Positions 10,101 to 20,800 of a DNA stretch of 64,000 nucleotides are shown here, piece by piece. The stretch comes from Pararge aegeria (Eukaryota > Arthropoda > Insecta > Lepidoptera > Nymphalidae): contig NC_053202.1 of NCBI RefSeq assembly GCF_905163445.1, forward strand, positions 2,542,001 to 2,606,000, in the 5' to 3' direction. The notes beneath the pieces were generated by a model that saw nothing but the letters and a program-made list of their open reading frames with translations, was not told the origin of the DNA and searched no databases. The translations under genes were made by a program, and so were the position numbers. The number at the start of each line of letters is the position of its first letter. Positions within the stretch are counted from its first letter, which is position 1.

Positions 10101-13100
10101 GAGTTCGTGAAACGACTTTTTTTTCCCTAGGAATAACTTTAATCACTAAAGTCAAAGTCAAAAATATCTTTATTCAAGTAGGCACTTTTGATGCGTACAT
10201 AAGAATTAGACGGTAGTGAGATAGCGATAACCACATTCGTAAACTTAAAGCTAAAGCTACGAGAGTTCCAAACGCGTCCTGGTGCCGGGTGTTATTTTTT
10301 TTTTTGTTATAACCATCTCACAATGTCATTTTAAATTATTAGAAGAGCAACCTGGTTAGAGCAATAATTTACACCCAAGCTTTTTTATCGATTACGTAGT
10401 CCTTTATACTGTAATAGGACTTTTCTATAAGCTTACGTTTGATACAAACTTTGAACTTTTTAAGAGACATCTCCAAGATGTCAATTGGTAGTTTATTGTA
10501 GAATTGTATGCAATTTCCTTTAAACGAATTATGAATTTCATGTAACCTAGTATATTGCACTGTAAGTTTATTCTTACTTCTAATGTTTAAATTATTGCAG
10601 TCACATTTTCCAAGTCGTCGTAGTCATCCAATTAAGGCGATTCCTAGATTTATTGAAAACTGGCATCAGTAAACGACACCTGCGGGCCGATAATGGATTG
10701 TTAATGATAATGGCGTTTAAATGCCTTGCCGTACTTGAGTATATCCTTTCCAACAACGTGAACGTCTGGAGGCCAGGCACGTCTGCTCTTCATCAGGTCT
10801 TCATCAGGATACCCGGTTACCGTTAAATAGTTTATAAGTGCGTCCAGCCATACGTAGATGCTTTGCTCTTCATCATCTGGTACCTATCAGATCAAATTAT
10901 TAAAAGGTGGTTTTCAATCGACATTTTATAATTTTTATTTGTAGTTTTATTAAAAGGTGGTTTTCAATCGATATTAATAGGCATATTATAACTTTTATTT
11001 GTGTTTTTACCTACACTTGGAGGAAATATAAATTTGATTTTATTTTATTTTTTGCTCCCGTGCTTTATATCCTACATAAAACGTTTTGAAACAGTTTTCT
11101 TATTGTTAACACCCAATGTCGTCATAACCTCCAAATGGATTTTGTACAGAGTTTCATAGTAACACTCCTTTTTTATCGATGCCTTCAGCGCAAAGGCTTC
11201 TGCATAACCTGGTATCAGACCAGATCCGTATGTATGTGAGTATGCGACGTTATTTCTTACATTTTCTGATTGCTTTCTATTTTATATTTTTATTAAAGCG
11301 CTCTTCGCTCATACAATTTGGGAGGCAATAGGTCATTAAATTGGTAAACAAAAATAATACAGCTAGTTTATTATACATTTGATGAATATCTTAATGACAA
11401 GGTAAATTGGGAGCAGCCAGCTTCGCTCTCATCGCCCGCAAGATAGAGAAATGATCGTAAATGTTGATGTTGGAAAAGAGCAACTACTGAGTTTCTTGCC
11501 GGCTCTTCTCGGTAGAATCTGCTTTCCGAACCGCTGGTAGAGTCACTACAAACATACTTGACGTTTCAAAAGTGCTTATAAAGTGGGCCTACTTGAAATA
11601 AATGAATTTCGTTTTTTTTTATTAAAAACAATTACTAAAATAAAAGATAAAGTGGCAAATTTATATATGAAGATCTATAAAGATAGTTATTTATAGTTTA
11701 AGTTCTTTAAGCTCATATTGAAGCACTTGGTACTGCATACTTTAAATTAATATATCAAAACTATAAATAAACTTACCTGTATAGCCCAATGCACTCGGGA
11801 GGAAGGTCTGCTCACAGATATATCAGGGAAATAAGTGCTATTGGCTAAAAATTCTTGAAGTTGCTTCTGAAACTTGCTCGGTTGGATCACACCGTCTGTA
11901 GAAAGTTGAACAAGTTCAGTGCGACAATTGTGAAATTTTCTACCCATTTTTACTTATTCGTTCGCGCGAAATTTAAGTACCATTATCTATCTAGTTACAA
12001 CACAGGGAAACAGTATTGCGATTTGTAAAGCATCTACTTACAAAAGTGGAAAACAGAATCGCGATTTGTACGGCATTCAGTGAGCTTCATCTAATTACAA
12101 TTCTGGGAATCGGTATTGCGATTTGTATGTAATCTAAAGAGCACCATCTAGTTACAATAATCCCTGTATTGTATGCGATTTGTATAGAATCTAGTTACAA
12201 AAGTGGAAAACAGAATCGCGATTTGCATGTAATCCAAAGAGCTCCATCTAGTTACAATACTGGAAACAGTATTGCGATTTGTATGTAATCCAAAGAGCGC
12301 CATCTAGTAGTATTTGCAAGTAATGCAAAGAGCTTAATCTAGTTATAATACTATGAAACAGTATTACGATTAGTATGGAATCCAAAGAGCTTCATCTATT
12401 TACAATTCTATGAAGCAGTATTGCGATTTGTATGTAATGCAAAGAGCACCATCTAGTTAAATTACTGGGAAACAGTATTGCGATTTGCATGGAATCCAAA
12501 GAGCTCCATCTAGTTACAATACTGTGAATCGGTATTGCGATTTTTATGGAACCGAAAGGGTGCAATCTAGTTACGATACTGGGAAACAGTATTGCGATTT
12601 GTTTGGAATGCAAAGAGCTCCATTTAGATAAATTACTAGGAAAAAGTATTGTGATTTTCATGGAATCGGGCGCAATCTGGTAACGATACTAAAAAAGTAG
12701 TATCGTCACTCTATCGTCGATCTGCTGTCATTATTGTGTCCTAGTATTGGAACTAGAAGGTTAGGTTAAAAATCTTTACACTCCGGAAAGCTCATAAAAA
12801 CAAAGCAATATAAATACATAGTTTACCAGTTTTAAGCCACTCCTGCAGATGTGTTTTGAAAGCGCTCAGTCTGAACATATAGTTTGTCTCTTCTGTCCAC
12901 TCAACTCTATGCCCCGATTCTATTGACACTTTTACCTGAAAAATAGATTAGATTGTAGATTCAAAACCGTCGGGGTTTATTCTTGAATATGTGAATAAGT
13001 GAGTATTTTGACTAAGTGTGATTAATAGGGTTTATGACACAAGGTCATATCTCAACAGTAGATGGACAACAATATTAAAATTTCGTATAAAAAACTTCTG

Positions 13101-14841
13101 AAATACAAACTATAATCCAACTAAAAAGTAAATTAGTTTTTGTATAAATCAAGCTTCATTACAACCGGCTTCGAGTCGCGAAAAATTTGACTACAAAACT
13201 ATTACTGACTTTAAAAGGGGTCACCCACATATTGTGGGTGAGCCCGGTTATATCTGTGTAGCCTTTTCAAATGTACAGGCGTTCAAATTGATTCAAATAT
13301 TCATTTGTGTGATTGCAGGTTAACAAATTCCATCTTATAACATAACATGTTCCATGGTACATTTTAACTATTAATTAAACAATAGCATTAAATTATATAT
13401 TTTTTTTTCCGTTCTAATTCTTTGTATTTGTGTACAATAAAGTGTATTTTGATTTTATTTGATTTAATATTAATATATATTTGATTTAATATTAATATAT
13501 TTGTTTGATTTATTATTTAACATTTTACAGTAATAATCAACAAATGTCAGACAAATAAAATAACAAAATTGTGAAATTAAATAATAATGTCTTATTACTT
13601 AAATAATAATGTATAAATATGGAATTTTGAACAACTTCACTCAGTTATAATTTATTAAATATAAAAAAATTAATATGTGATGTTATTTTTGTTAAGTGAC
13701 ATACAATAAACTGTGAAATAAAATAAAGAATACAATAAGGCATACAGAGTAGTACCAAGTACAGTTCTCGATAATGTTAATTTCTGGCTATGATGATGAT
13801 GTATAGGGCATTATAAGATTACCTTGCCTTCCTTAGTGATTTCGTCTTTAGTATGTGTTTCAGGTACAAAGGCTTCATCATTCACGCTGTACCATCCGGC
13901 ATATTTAGCTTTGTAGATGTAGTCATTCTTCACCAATTTCCTCTGAATAATAAACATTGTCCTTACTATTATTATAAATGCCCTAATGAAGCCCAATCAA
14001 CTTGATTTTTGTGCATAGAGTCAGTTTAAAAGACAGAGAGTAACATAGGCATTTATCCGAGAAAAAAAAATTGTTTCAAAAATGGAATTGGTCGTAAATT
14101 TTTTTTAAATTTCAGTAAGCGGTGATAGCATAGTGGTTAAGGAGAGTGCGGAGTGGAGCTTTGGCCTCCCTTAATAAGGAATCGAGTTCGATCTCCAGCA
14201 TGATTTCTCTCTATAATTTTTCCAAGTTATCTGGGTTTTTTAATTCATGCAATCAAATATCACTTGTTTAAACCGTAATGTTCTCTAAGGCCTGTGAAGT
14301 CTACCAATCCGCATTTGGTCAGCGTCGTGGATAAACTCTTTTCATTCTAAGAGGAGACCAGTAGGTATTCAATAGTGGTTCGTTAATGGGGTGATAATAA
14401 TAAAAAAAAGGTTTAATCAAAGTACGTCTACTCTCTGTACAGGGATTGTAATCTGTACGCAGAGGAGATCTGTGGCCGGCAGTGGGCCAGCAATGGGTTG
14501 AAAATGATGGTAATTATTATGTGTGTTAACCATTTCTTTACATACCCAGAAATATTTGACAGCTTTCTTGTGTTTGTCGTCAGTGGTGCGAATATAGTCT
14601 GTGTAGCCCACCTCAAAGTCCCTGAACAGATCCCTGTACTCCTTTGATATGTTGCTGCAGTACTCCTGCAGGGGTAGGTTGGCTTTCGCTGCTGCTTGCT
14701 GCACTTTTGTGCCATGTTCATCTGTACCTGTGAGAAACAAACTTTAATTACCAAATAAATAAATAAATAAATAAATGGATGGATGGATGGATGGATGGAT
14801 GGATGGATGGATGGATGGATGGATGGATAGATGGATAGATG

Positions 14842-14880
<39 letters not shown>

Positions 14881-14997
14881 GGATGGATGGATGGATGGAT
14901 GGATGGATGGATGGATGGATGGATGGATGGATGGATGGATGGATGGATGGATGGATGGATGGATGGATGGATGGATAGATGGATAGATGGATAGATG

Positions 14998-15028
<31 letters not shown>

Positions 15029-16964
15029 GGATGGATGGATGGATGGATGGATGGATGGATGGATGGATGGATGGATGGATGGATGGATGGATGGATGGAT
15101 GGATGGATGGATGGATGGATGGATGGATGGATGGATGGATGGATGCATACCAGTTCCGGTACGATGTTGCATTGAAATCAATTAGGCAGATAGGTTAATA
15201 TAACTGTTAAACCCCAACAGGGTAGCCCGTTACCATCTTAGATGCATCATCACTCATTAGCGGGTGAGATTGCAGTAAATGGCTAACTTGTATAGGTTAA
15301 AAAATAACAAAAACTAATTTAAATAGTATTGGACCAGAAAATTACAAAAATAATCTACAACTAGTCTTCGAACATACCTGTGCTGAATATAACTCTGCAA
15401 TCTGGATTTACAAGTTTCTCAAATCGCTGTATCGCATCAGCTACAACTGCAGAATACAAATGACCTAAGTGAGGTGCTGGAATACAAAAAAGACAACATT
15501 AAGTAACATACTAAGCACAATTATATTTGAACCTGCATTTACCTAAGGAAACCCAATGTATTTTAATGTACGAACAACACTATTGATGAATTTCTTAGCA
15601 ACAAGGCTGCTTGGAAGTAGCCCACTGCAAAATAATGTTAAAAAAAACAGCAATCTGCAGAGTTTCTTGCCAGGTTTGCTCAGGAAAATATGCTTCTGAA
15701 CTAGTGGTAGTCATTACAAACAGTCCTTATAAACTGCCTAATATACTCTCAAAATAAATTAATTTTTTATGGTCCGTACCCTTTTACAATAAACAGGCTG
15801 TGTAACATTGAAAGTATTAAATAAATAAGTATTAATTTGCAGTCAGATTTTCTGATACTTGTCCGCCATTGAATGCAGTCTTCTATAATTTCTAATGTTA
15901 ATTAAAAGATACAAGATCATTTGCAATGATTCTTTTGTTCGTTATGCTTTGAACAACATCTTGCAACACTTTTTAATAAGTTTGTCTTTTTCCTTTTCGG
16001 AACCCTATCATGGTTGTAAATGTAGAAAAATATTAAGAGCTAGGAGTTTCTAAGATAAATAATCAGTGAATATAAAAAGATTGTGTGGCGAAAGGGCAAA
16101 ATTTGTATATGTTTCCACAGTTTTATCAATTCCCCGAGCATTGGCGCACATGAGGAAATAATATTCAAATACTTATTATACATGTAAGAAAAAACAGGGG
16201 TACTCTTTTTTTTTTTAATTTTAAATACTGCTTTTTTTTCAATTAACCACTTGAAAAAAAATAAGTTTATAGATAGATGATAAAAAAAACTGGAGTTAAC
16301 TTCTCCTGTTTGCAAAAGGGGCTTTTGCAGGTGTACACATATATTTTATCTCTTGTCAGAGATAAAATTACAGGATATAATTATTTCCATCTGTCTTGCT
16401 AGCCGTGCAGGCCGATCTGTATCCCGGAACTACAATTTTCTTTTTAATTATGTCAGGTTGTTCCTGAGATAGATACATTCAAACATACTAACTCTTCAAT
16501 TCAATCTATTATAAATATCTATTATGGTAAATTTTAATTTATATTGGTTGTTCTGTAGTTAATATGTAAATGTAGTATTTAGGTATGTTCATGTAAGTTT
16601 ATTTCCTTTTTTTGTAACATACTTTATGCTCCATCCACTTTCCACTTTTTTATCGGCTTTGTATGCTCAGGTTGCCTTTAAAAGATCACTTTTAGTGATA
16701 AGGCCGCCTTTGCACCCTAGCACTAAGTACTATTACTAAAAATAAAAATTACAAGAAAAACCCTTGTATTTTTTTACTATTGTGCTGTGTTGCAATAAAG
16801 TTTTTCTATTCTATTCTGTTTTATTCAATAATATTTAAAAACTTTCAGCTAAATATAATATTAAGTAAAGGTAACTTACCGGCATTCACGTAAAATATCG
16901 GCGTTGTGATATAGAACGGCCTTTTTTGCACTACAGAAGAGAATAGACGGACAGACAAACGCAT
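7179..16964 (-). CDS. MARS2: Mitochondrial methionyl-tRNA synthetase, ten coding exons
   Basis: Class Ia aminoacyl-tRNA synthetase that charges mitochondrial tRNA-Met. Minus-strand exons: 16880-16964, 15378-15476, 14546-14727, 13823-13942, 12827-12935, 11777-11895, 10735-10883, 9706-9908, 8248-8442, 7179-7585. All junctions are GT-AG and the phases add up to 1668 nt (555 residues; human MARS2 is about 590). The first exon begins MRLSVRLFSSVVQKR, an arginine-rich presequence expected to target mitochondria. The HIGH motif appears as HLGH (residues 31-34), split across exons 1-2. TGTDEHG follows at the exon 2/3 joint, then IYVWLDALINYLT in exon 7, and KMSKS at about residues 321-325 in exon 8. 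The C-terminal helical anticodon-binding region fills exons 9-10. The ATG is the first in exon 1 and supplies the presequence. Introns hold a GGAT microsatellite (intron 2), a minisatellite (intron 5) and a partial copy of exon 8 (intron 8). Expression probably uses the promoter shared with EDRF1. Confidence 0.93.
7970..8225 (-). mobile_element. SINE family C copy in MARS2 intron 9
   Basis: Contains the family words 'GTCCACCACGG', 'GGGCCCACAATGGAAGGGTT', 'TGCAGGTTTCCTC' and 'CTTAAAACGCACATAACTTA', ending in a tRNA B-box-like 'GGGATTCAAACTGGG' that reads as a tRNA-type head on the minus strand. Related copies lie at 14112-14405 (+), 21545-21770 (+) and 29560-29750 (-). Confidence 0.55.
8479..8868. 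mobile_element. Candidate MITE/DNA transposon remnant with terminal inverted repeats
   Basis: The left end reads TTGACGTGACAACGTC and the right end GACGTTGTCACGTTCAA, which are reverse complements apart from one inserted base. Between them is a locally GC-rich segment (8505-8700) unlike the surrounding intron. No transposase frame is present. It lies in MARS2 intron 8 just upstream (on the minus strand) of exon 9. Confidence 0.5.
9429..9566 (-). pseudogene. MARS2: Partial duplicate of MARS2 exon 8 (KMSKS exon)
   Basis: A segment of about 230 bp (9329-9566) repeats 9606-9843 at a spacing of roughly 278 bp. It contains the 3' two-thirds of exon 8 plus intron past the donor site. The frame is still open, reading HSHWTLEGSKMSKSLGN and then into a changed loop (VLSSIPAPSALR versus APSSVPAPSALR), and the GTGAGC donor is conserved. 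The 5' part of the exon and its acceptor are missing, and I see no substitute AG upstream. It is best read as a non-functional exon duplicate in intron 8. Confidence 0.85.
10149..10615 (-). mobile_element. LINE family A 3' end, with the end of its RT ORF
   Basis: Minus strand: 10369-10560 encodes 63 residues including FYNKLPIDILEMSLKKF and ending DKKAWV, the C-terminus of a Jockey/CR1-like reverse transcriptase, followed by the family-A tail to 10149. The insertion lies in MARS2 intron 7 in the same orientation as the gene. It is 5'-truncated. Confidence 0.7.
11385..11610 (+). mobile_element. LINE family B 3' end in MARS2 intron 6
   Basis: Carries the family-B block order: end of the ORF region ('GACAAGGTAAATTGGGAGCA'), then 'GAGCAACTACTGAGTTTCTT', 'TCGGTAGAATCTGCTTTCCG', 'GACGTTTCAAAAGTGCTTAT' and 'CTACTTGAAATAAATGAATT'. 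It lies antisense to MARS2 and is truncated. Confidence 0.6.
11984..12710. repeat. Minisatellite, about 58-60 bp unit, about twelve copies
   Basis: A diverged unit built from ATCTAGTTACAATACTGGG, AAACAGTATTGCGATTTGTA and TGGAATCCAAAGAGCTCC repeats across the segment, with some units shortened. It fills most of MARS2 intron 5. A minus-strand frame (12392-12661) is open through it only because the unit length lets a 19-20 residue phrase (IAILFPSIVTRWSSLDSMQ) repeat. I do not treat that as a gene. Confidence 0.85.
14112..14405 (+). mobile_element. tRNA-derived SINE family C, near full length
   Basis: The head 'GATAGCATAGTGGTTAAG' matches a tRNA A-box region and 'GAGTTCGATCTCC' a B box. The body contains 'AAGGCCTGTGAAGTCTACCA' and 'CCGCATTTGGTCAGCGTCGT', and it ends in a short AATAATAA-type tail. 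It lies antisense to MARS2 in intron 3. Confidence 0.65.
14757..15145. repeat. Long GGAT/GATA tetranucleotide microsatellite
   Basis: About 390 bp of GGAT repeats with interspersed GATA blocks, in MARS2 intron 2. The open frame across it on the minus strand (repeating His-Pro-Ser-Ile) is a consequence of the repeat, not a gene. The array runs directly into a dispersed repeat at 15146-15300 whose start ('GCATACCAGTTCCGG') resembles 40880-40995. Confidence 0.95.
15146..15765 (+). repeat. Dispersed repeat plus diverged LINE family B end
   Basis: 15146-15300 matches the repeat at 40840-40995 ('AGGTTAGCCCG', 'TGAGATTGCAGTAAATGGCT', 'AACTTGTA'). 15570-15765 is a decayed family-B LINE end ('CAGAGTTTCTTGCCAGG', 'AGTGGTAGTCATTACAAAC'). 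MARS2 exon 2 (15378-15476) lies between them on the opposite strand. Confidence 0.5.
16640..16815 (+). mobile_element. LINE 3'-end family ending in CAATAAAG
   Basis: Contains 'AGGTTGCCTTTAAAAGATCA', 'AGTGATAAGGCCGCCTTTGC' and a terminal 'TTGCAATAAAG' followed by T-rich short repeats. The same tail recurs at 36695-36845, 41020-41145 and, inverted, 57515-57645. Non-coding, in MARS2 intron 1. Confidence 0.5.
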
Positions 16965-17854
16965 TTTCGATATATTACTCCAAGATTCCAGTTCCTAGAG
17001 GTTATAAATGTTAGAGGTCGTATAATATTTAAGTTCATTTATTAAACAGACTTTTTGCGTTCAGTAGGTATGTTTTATTTACGAATTCTTTGAAGAAAAT
17101 TATTTATAGCACAAAAAAGACTTGACCTAAAAGAAAAATAAGAATAAATCTCATAATTTAATATCGGTTGGGACTAGGAAAAATACCGGACTAGAGATGG
17201 AAATTTTTTCTCGTCAGATATGTCGACATCGATAGTAAACTTATATTTTGTGTAGCACACAAAGTTCAATATTCACAAAAACTGAATCGTTCACGATTAT
17301 ATAACATCAAATTGTTTTTGTTCTTTGCACTGTTTTATGAAAGGCGTACTAACTTTTCATAAAATAGTACAATATTATAGATTCACTGCTTTTTAATTTT
17401 GAAATATCGATAACTATTAAAAATCTTCTTCGAACCCCTAAAAATTTTAAATAATATTGCTTTTCATTCTACGCAATCGACATAGTCAATAAAAAACTAA
17501 AGTTACATATAAAATACTGTACTCGTCGTAACTAAAGTTATACTTTGATAAGTTTCTGTTGCAAACATATAAGATTTCGAAAAAAAAAATTTATTGAAAA
17601 ATAATTGGTATTTAATTCAATTGACACGAACAAAAACAACGTAAAAATATCTATTCAAAAATGAACCGCAAAAAGGAACGGACCAGTCGGTCGGCAACTC
17701 GCAGTATTGTGTCAAATTGACAGATAATTTGTTTTGTTCCTAAACATTCAATACATACTACCTTTATAATTATTTTCATATTGATTGGCTCCGATTAAAT
17801 ATAGTAATTAGCGAATTAATTACTCCCAAGGACTGTCCGTTAAGAAATTCAACC
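16965..17854. promoter_or_regulatory. Divergent intergenic region, likely bidirectional promoter of MARS2 and EDRF1
   Basis: The two start codons face away from each other with 890 bp between them and no other coding sequence. Two DREF-type motifs are present: a perfect TATCGATA at 17405 and CATCGATA at 17227. I see no convincing TATA box at a sensible distance, which fits housekeeping promoters. The 5' UTR lengths and transcription starts cannot be placed from sequence alone. Confidence 0.6.
17405..17412. promoter_or_regulatory. DRE (DREF-binding) motif
   Basis: A perfect palindromic TATCGATA, the element bound by DREF in insects and enriched in promoters of housekeeping and mitochondrial genes. 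It sits 443 bp upstream of the EDRF1 ATG and 441 bp upstream of the MARS2 ATG, almost exactly midway. A one-mismatch copy lies at 17227-17234. Confidence 0.5.
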
Positions 17855-20800
17855 ATGGAAGATTGCGAGAGCGAAAGCGAAGTTAATCGCAATAAGGTAA
17901 CCTCAAATTTCTGTTTACAATTAAACTTACTGTGTTATCTTGATATATATATTTACTGGAACACCTTCAAAGGCCATGTCAACCAACTTAAAACGTAAGT
18001 AAAGGTTACAACCTTAAACTAACTATCGTAATATTACCGTGCATTTTTTCGAAGATGCGTTCCGTAAGTTATTTTGTTCATTTATATGGGTTTTCCTATT
18101 ATATGCTGTTCCGAGTTCCACTCGGTGTCTCGAGTAAACTGTCGAGAATGGTTTTAACGAGTGCCCGTTTCGCGTTATGTGCCGTAGCTCGTAATCCTAA
18201 CCTATTGGCAAAGCTTAAAAAAACTCATCTGTAGGTCTAGTCTTCTGCATACAAATCTGACAACTTACATCCATAACCTAAACTGAAAACTTCTTAGTAC
18301 AAGCTGGAGGAAGTGCTCGCATGGTTAAAGTCCAGCTGACCCTGGAGCACAGCTCCAGTTCAGTGCAAGGATGTGTTCCTCAGTTCAGACTTAAGACCTG
18401 TCTTAGAATACTTTTAGTAAAACAAATTAAACTAATGTAATACCTGGCGTTCACATTTGCATGACTCATATACTGCCTTCAAAGAAGGCTCATCAATCAC
18501 CTGGCTTCTCTTCAAGGTCAAGAATTGAATTGAAAAGTTTCAGAGATTTGAACATCTATACTGAAACTTCCTCTGAATTGTGTTTTAGTGGATGGTTGAA
18601 GATAGTCGTTCACCTAGCTTAAATTTATGTATATTTTTTTTAATTTTGTTTATGTATATTTGAAATAAAAATAGAAGGTAGGCTACCTTTTATTCATTTT
18701 TTGTATACATGATGTTAAATGGTAATAACAAGTGTACACATACACTTGTTATTGACATTCACAAAACTTACAAAAATTAAATGTAATATGTGTACGTCGT
18801 AAGTGTGCCTAATAAATAAATAAGCTTATTGATGTTATATAGTGTTTGTTAGATTTTTTTTTTATATTTATATTTCTAAATATAAATAATAATAAATTAG
18901 TTAGGTTGAATACTTATCTCAAAATGTTTAAGTGAAGACAGTGCTGTGTCATGTAGCTTTGGATGAAAACTGTTAATCTTATTTTTTTACAGGACCGAAG
19001 TCCCTCCCCCGGAGTGAAATCAACGGCTGTTGTTAAATACACAGCATTTCAGAGCCCAGTGGGATATGCACGTCTACAATGCAACACAGATATCAACTTG
19101 CCACCTTCCAACTGGGGTGGGATAGATACATATGGGCTAAAACAGATACTGACTAGAGACAGTGGACTATCCAGGTACTATTACTATATATGTATGTGAT
19201 TGTTAATTTCTAGAAACAGGCCCTATGGCAGACATGCCCACTGCAGTTTCAGCTTATTATATCTTTGGGCTTTATTTGTATCTTTAATTCTACTGCTGAT
19301 TTTGTAAAAGATTATGTCTTAATACTTTTTGGCTATAAATTGTTGCCTGTACACAGCTTTTTCTAGCAATTTTTGATATGCATCCAACACTGCTATGCAA
19401 CATAGATATCACCTGGCCATCTTTCATCTCGGGTGGCATAGATATATTTGGGCTGAAATCAATGCTAACTAGACACATTGGATTCTTAAGGTTATCATTA
19501 ACATCAGCCTATGCATCTACTGCTGCACAGAGGCCTCGTTCAGCGCCAACTCTTCCTATTTTCGGCCTTTCTCATCCAGTTGATGCCGACCACTTTTCCG
19601 AGCCTCATAAGAATGGCCTCCTTATTGGCCCGAGAGAGCTATGCCCGGGAGTATCTCTACGCGATCAAATCAAAAATGTGGAGATTCATAGAAGAACCGC
19701 ACCCTTTCGTAAAAGAAGGGTTTTAGCAACGTTTAAAGCAATATGCACTTTGGTGACGAGAGCAGTGCGGACCCGATCCGACCAACGAATTGGGGTTAGT
19801 CCTCGAGGTCTCTTTCCTTCCACTTTACCAGTGACCACTAACTTTTCATGATTGTCTTCATCTCTTCTGGCAATTTGACAGAAGTACTCGAGAATCCTCT
19901 GAAGACAAGTTTATAGCCTTCTTGTAATTTTAAGCTGTCTCAATATCGATGCGCTGGTCTTGTAGAGTACCACCATTGTTTAACACAGCAAAAGGTTAAA
20001 TATTTTTTTATTACTTCAGTTTTAGAATGGCGCATATGTTTCCTGACTGCGTCGGGGAGGTTGATGTGATATCTGATGCGGAGTGCATTAAAAAACTCCT
20101 GAAACTGCCTTATCAACCTAATGGAACTGTAAGTATGTATTATTACTACTTTTTGCTGGTAGATTACTAACCTTTGGTTGATACAGTGTCACTGGGCTGC
20201 GCTTATAAGCACTTTGATCGCGTTGTCATCATTGTAATCAAGAACAAATAGCCCCATTATCTCTACAGTTAACACAAAAACAGCCTTTGCCTCTAGGCAA
20301 CTAAAAAAACAACTGGTCCAATAAGCAGCTCACAAATTCAAATTCAAATTCATTTATTTCAAGTAGGCCTTCTTTATAAGCACTTTTGAAATGTCAAGTA
20401 TGTATGTTTGTAGTGACTCTACCACCGGTTCGGACAGCAGATTCTACCGAGAAGAGCCGGCAAGAAACTCAGTAGTTGCTCTTTTCCAACATCAACATTT
20501 ACAATCATTTTACTATCTTGCGGGAGATGAGAGCGAGGCTGGCTGCTTCCAATCTACCTTGTCATTGAGGAATTCACCAAATGTATAATAACCTCGCAGT
20601 ATTAGATGTGTCTTTACACATTTTTTAAATGTATGTATCGGTAGGTCAAGAATTACCTTAGGAATCATGTTATAAAAGCGCACAAAGGAGTTCTGCACCT
20701 TTCGCAGACGATATGCAGATATCACTAATTTATGTCCGTTTCTGGTAAGTCGATTGTTAATTTCAGCTTTTTGTTTATAAAGAGTAATATTTTGTCTCAC

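Noticed and set aside
11100..11230. Possible extra MARS2 exon on the minus strand (open, GYAEAFALKAS-like reading)
   Set aside because: The neighbouring exons join perfectly in phase and match the conserved family order without it (HWAIQ to VPDDEEQSIYVW); the segment resembles repeat-derived sequence.
12392..12661. 89-residue minus-strand frame with a 20-residue internal repeat
   Set aside because: It follows from the 58-60 bp minisatellite unit, with no start context, no domain, and repeat units that vary in length.
11984..12710. Regularly spaced repeats as a possible CRISPR array
   Set aside because: Units are contiguous and diverged, with no unique spacers, and the setting is an animal gene intron.
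14744..15181. 145-residue minus-strand open frame of repeated His-Pro-Ser-Ile
   Set aside because: It is the direct reading of the GGAT/GATA microsatellite; any frame through it stays open and the array lies in a MARS2 intron.
19358..19498. Exon 2 duplicate as a mutually exclusive alternative exon of EDRF1
   Set aside because: Its phase does not fit exon 1 or exon 2; either splice reaches a stop codon within a few tens of bases.
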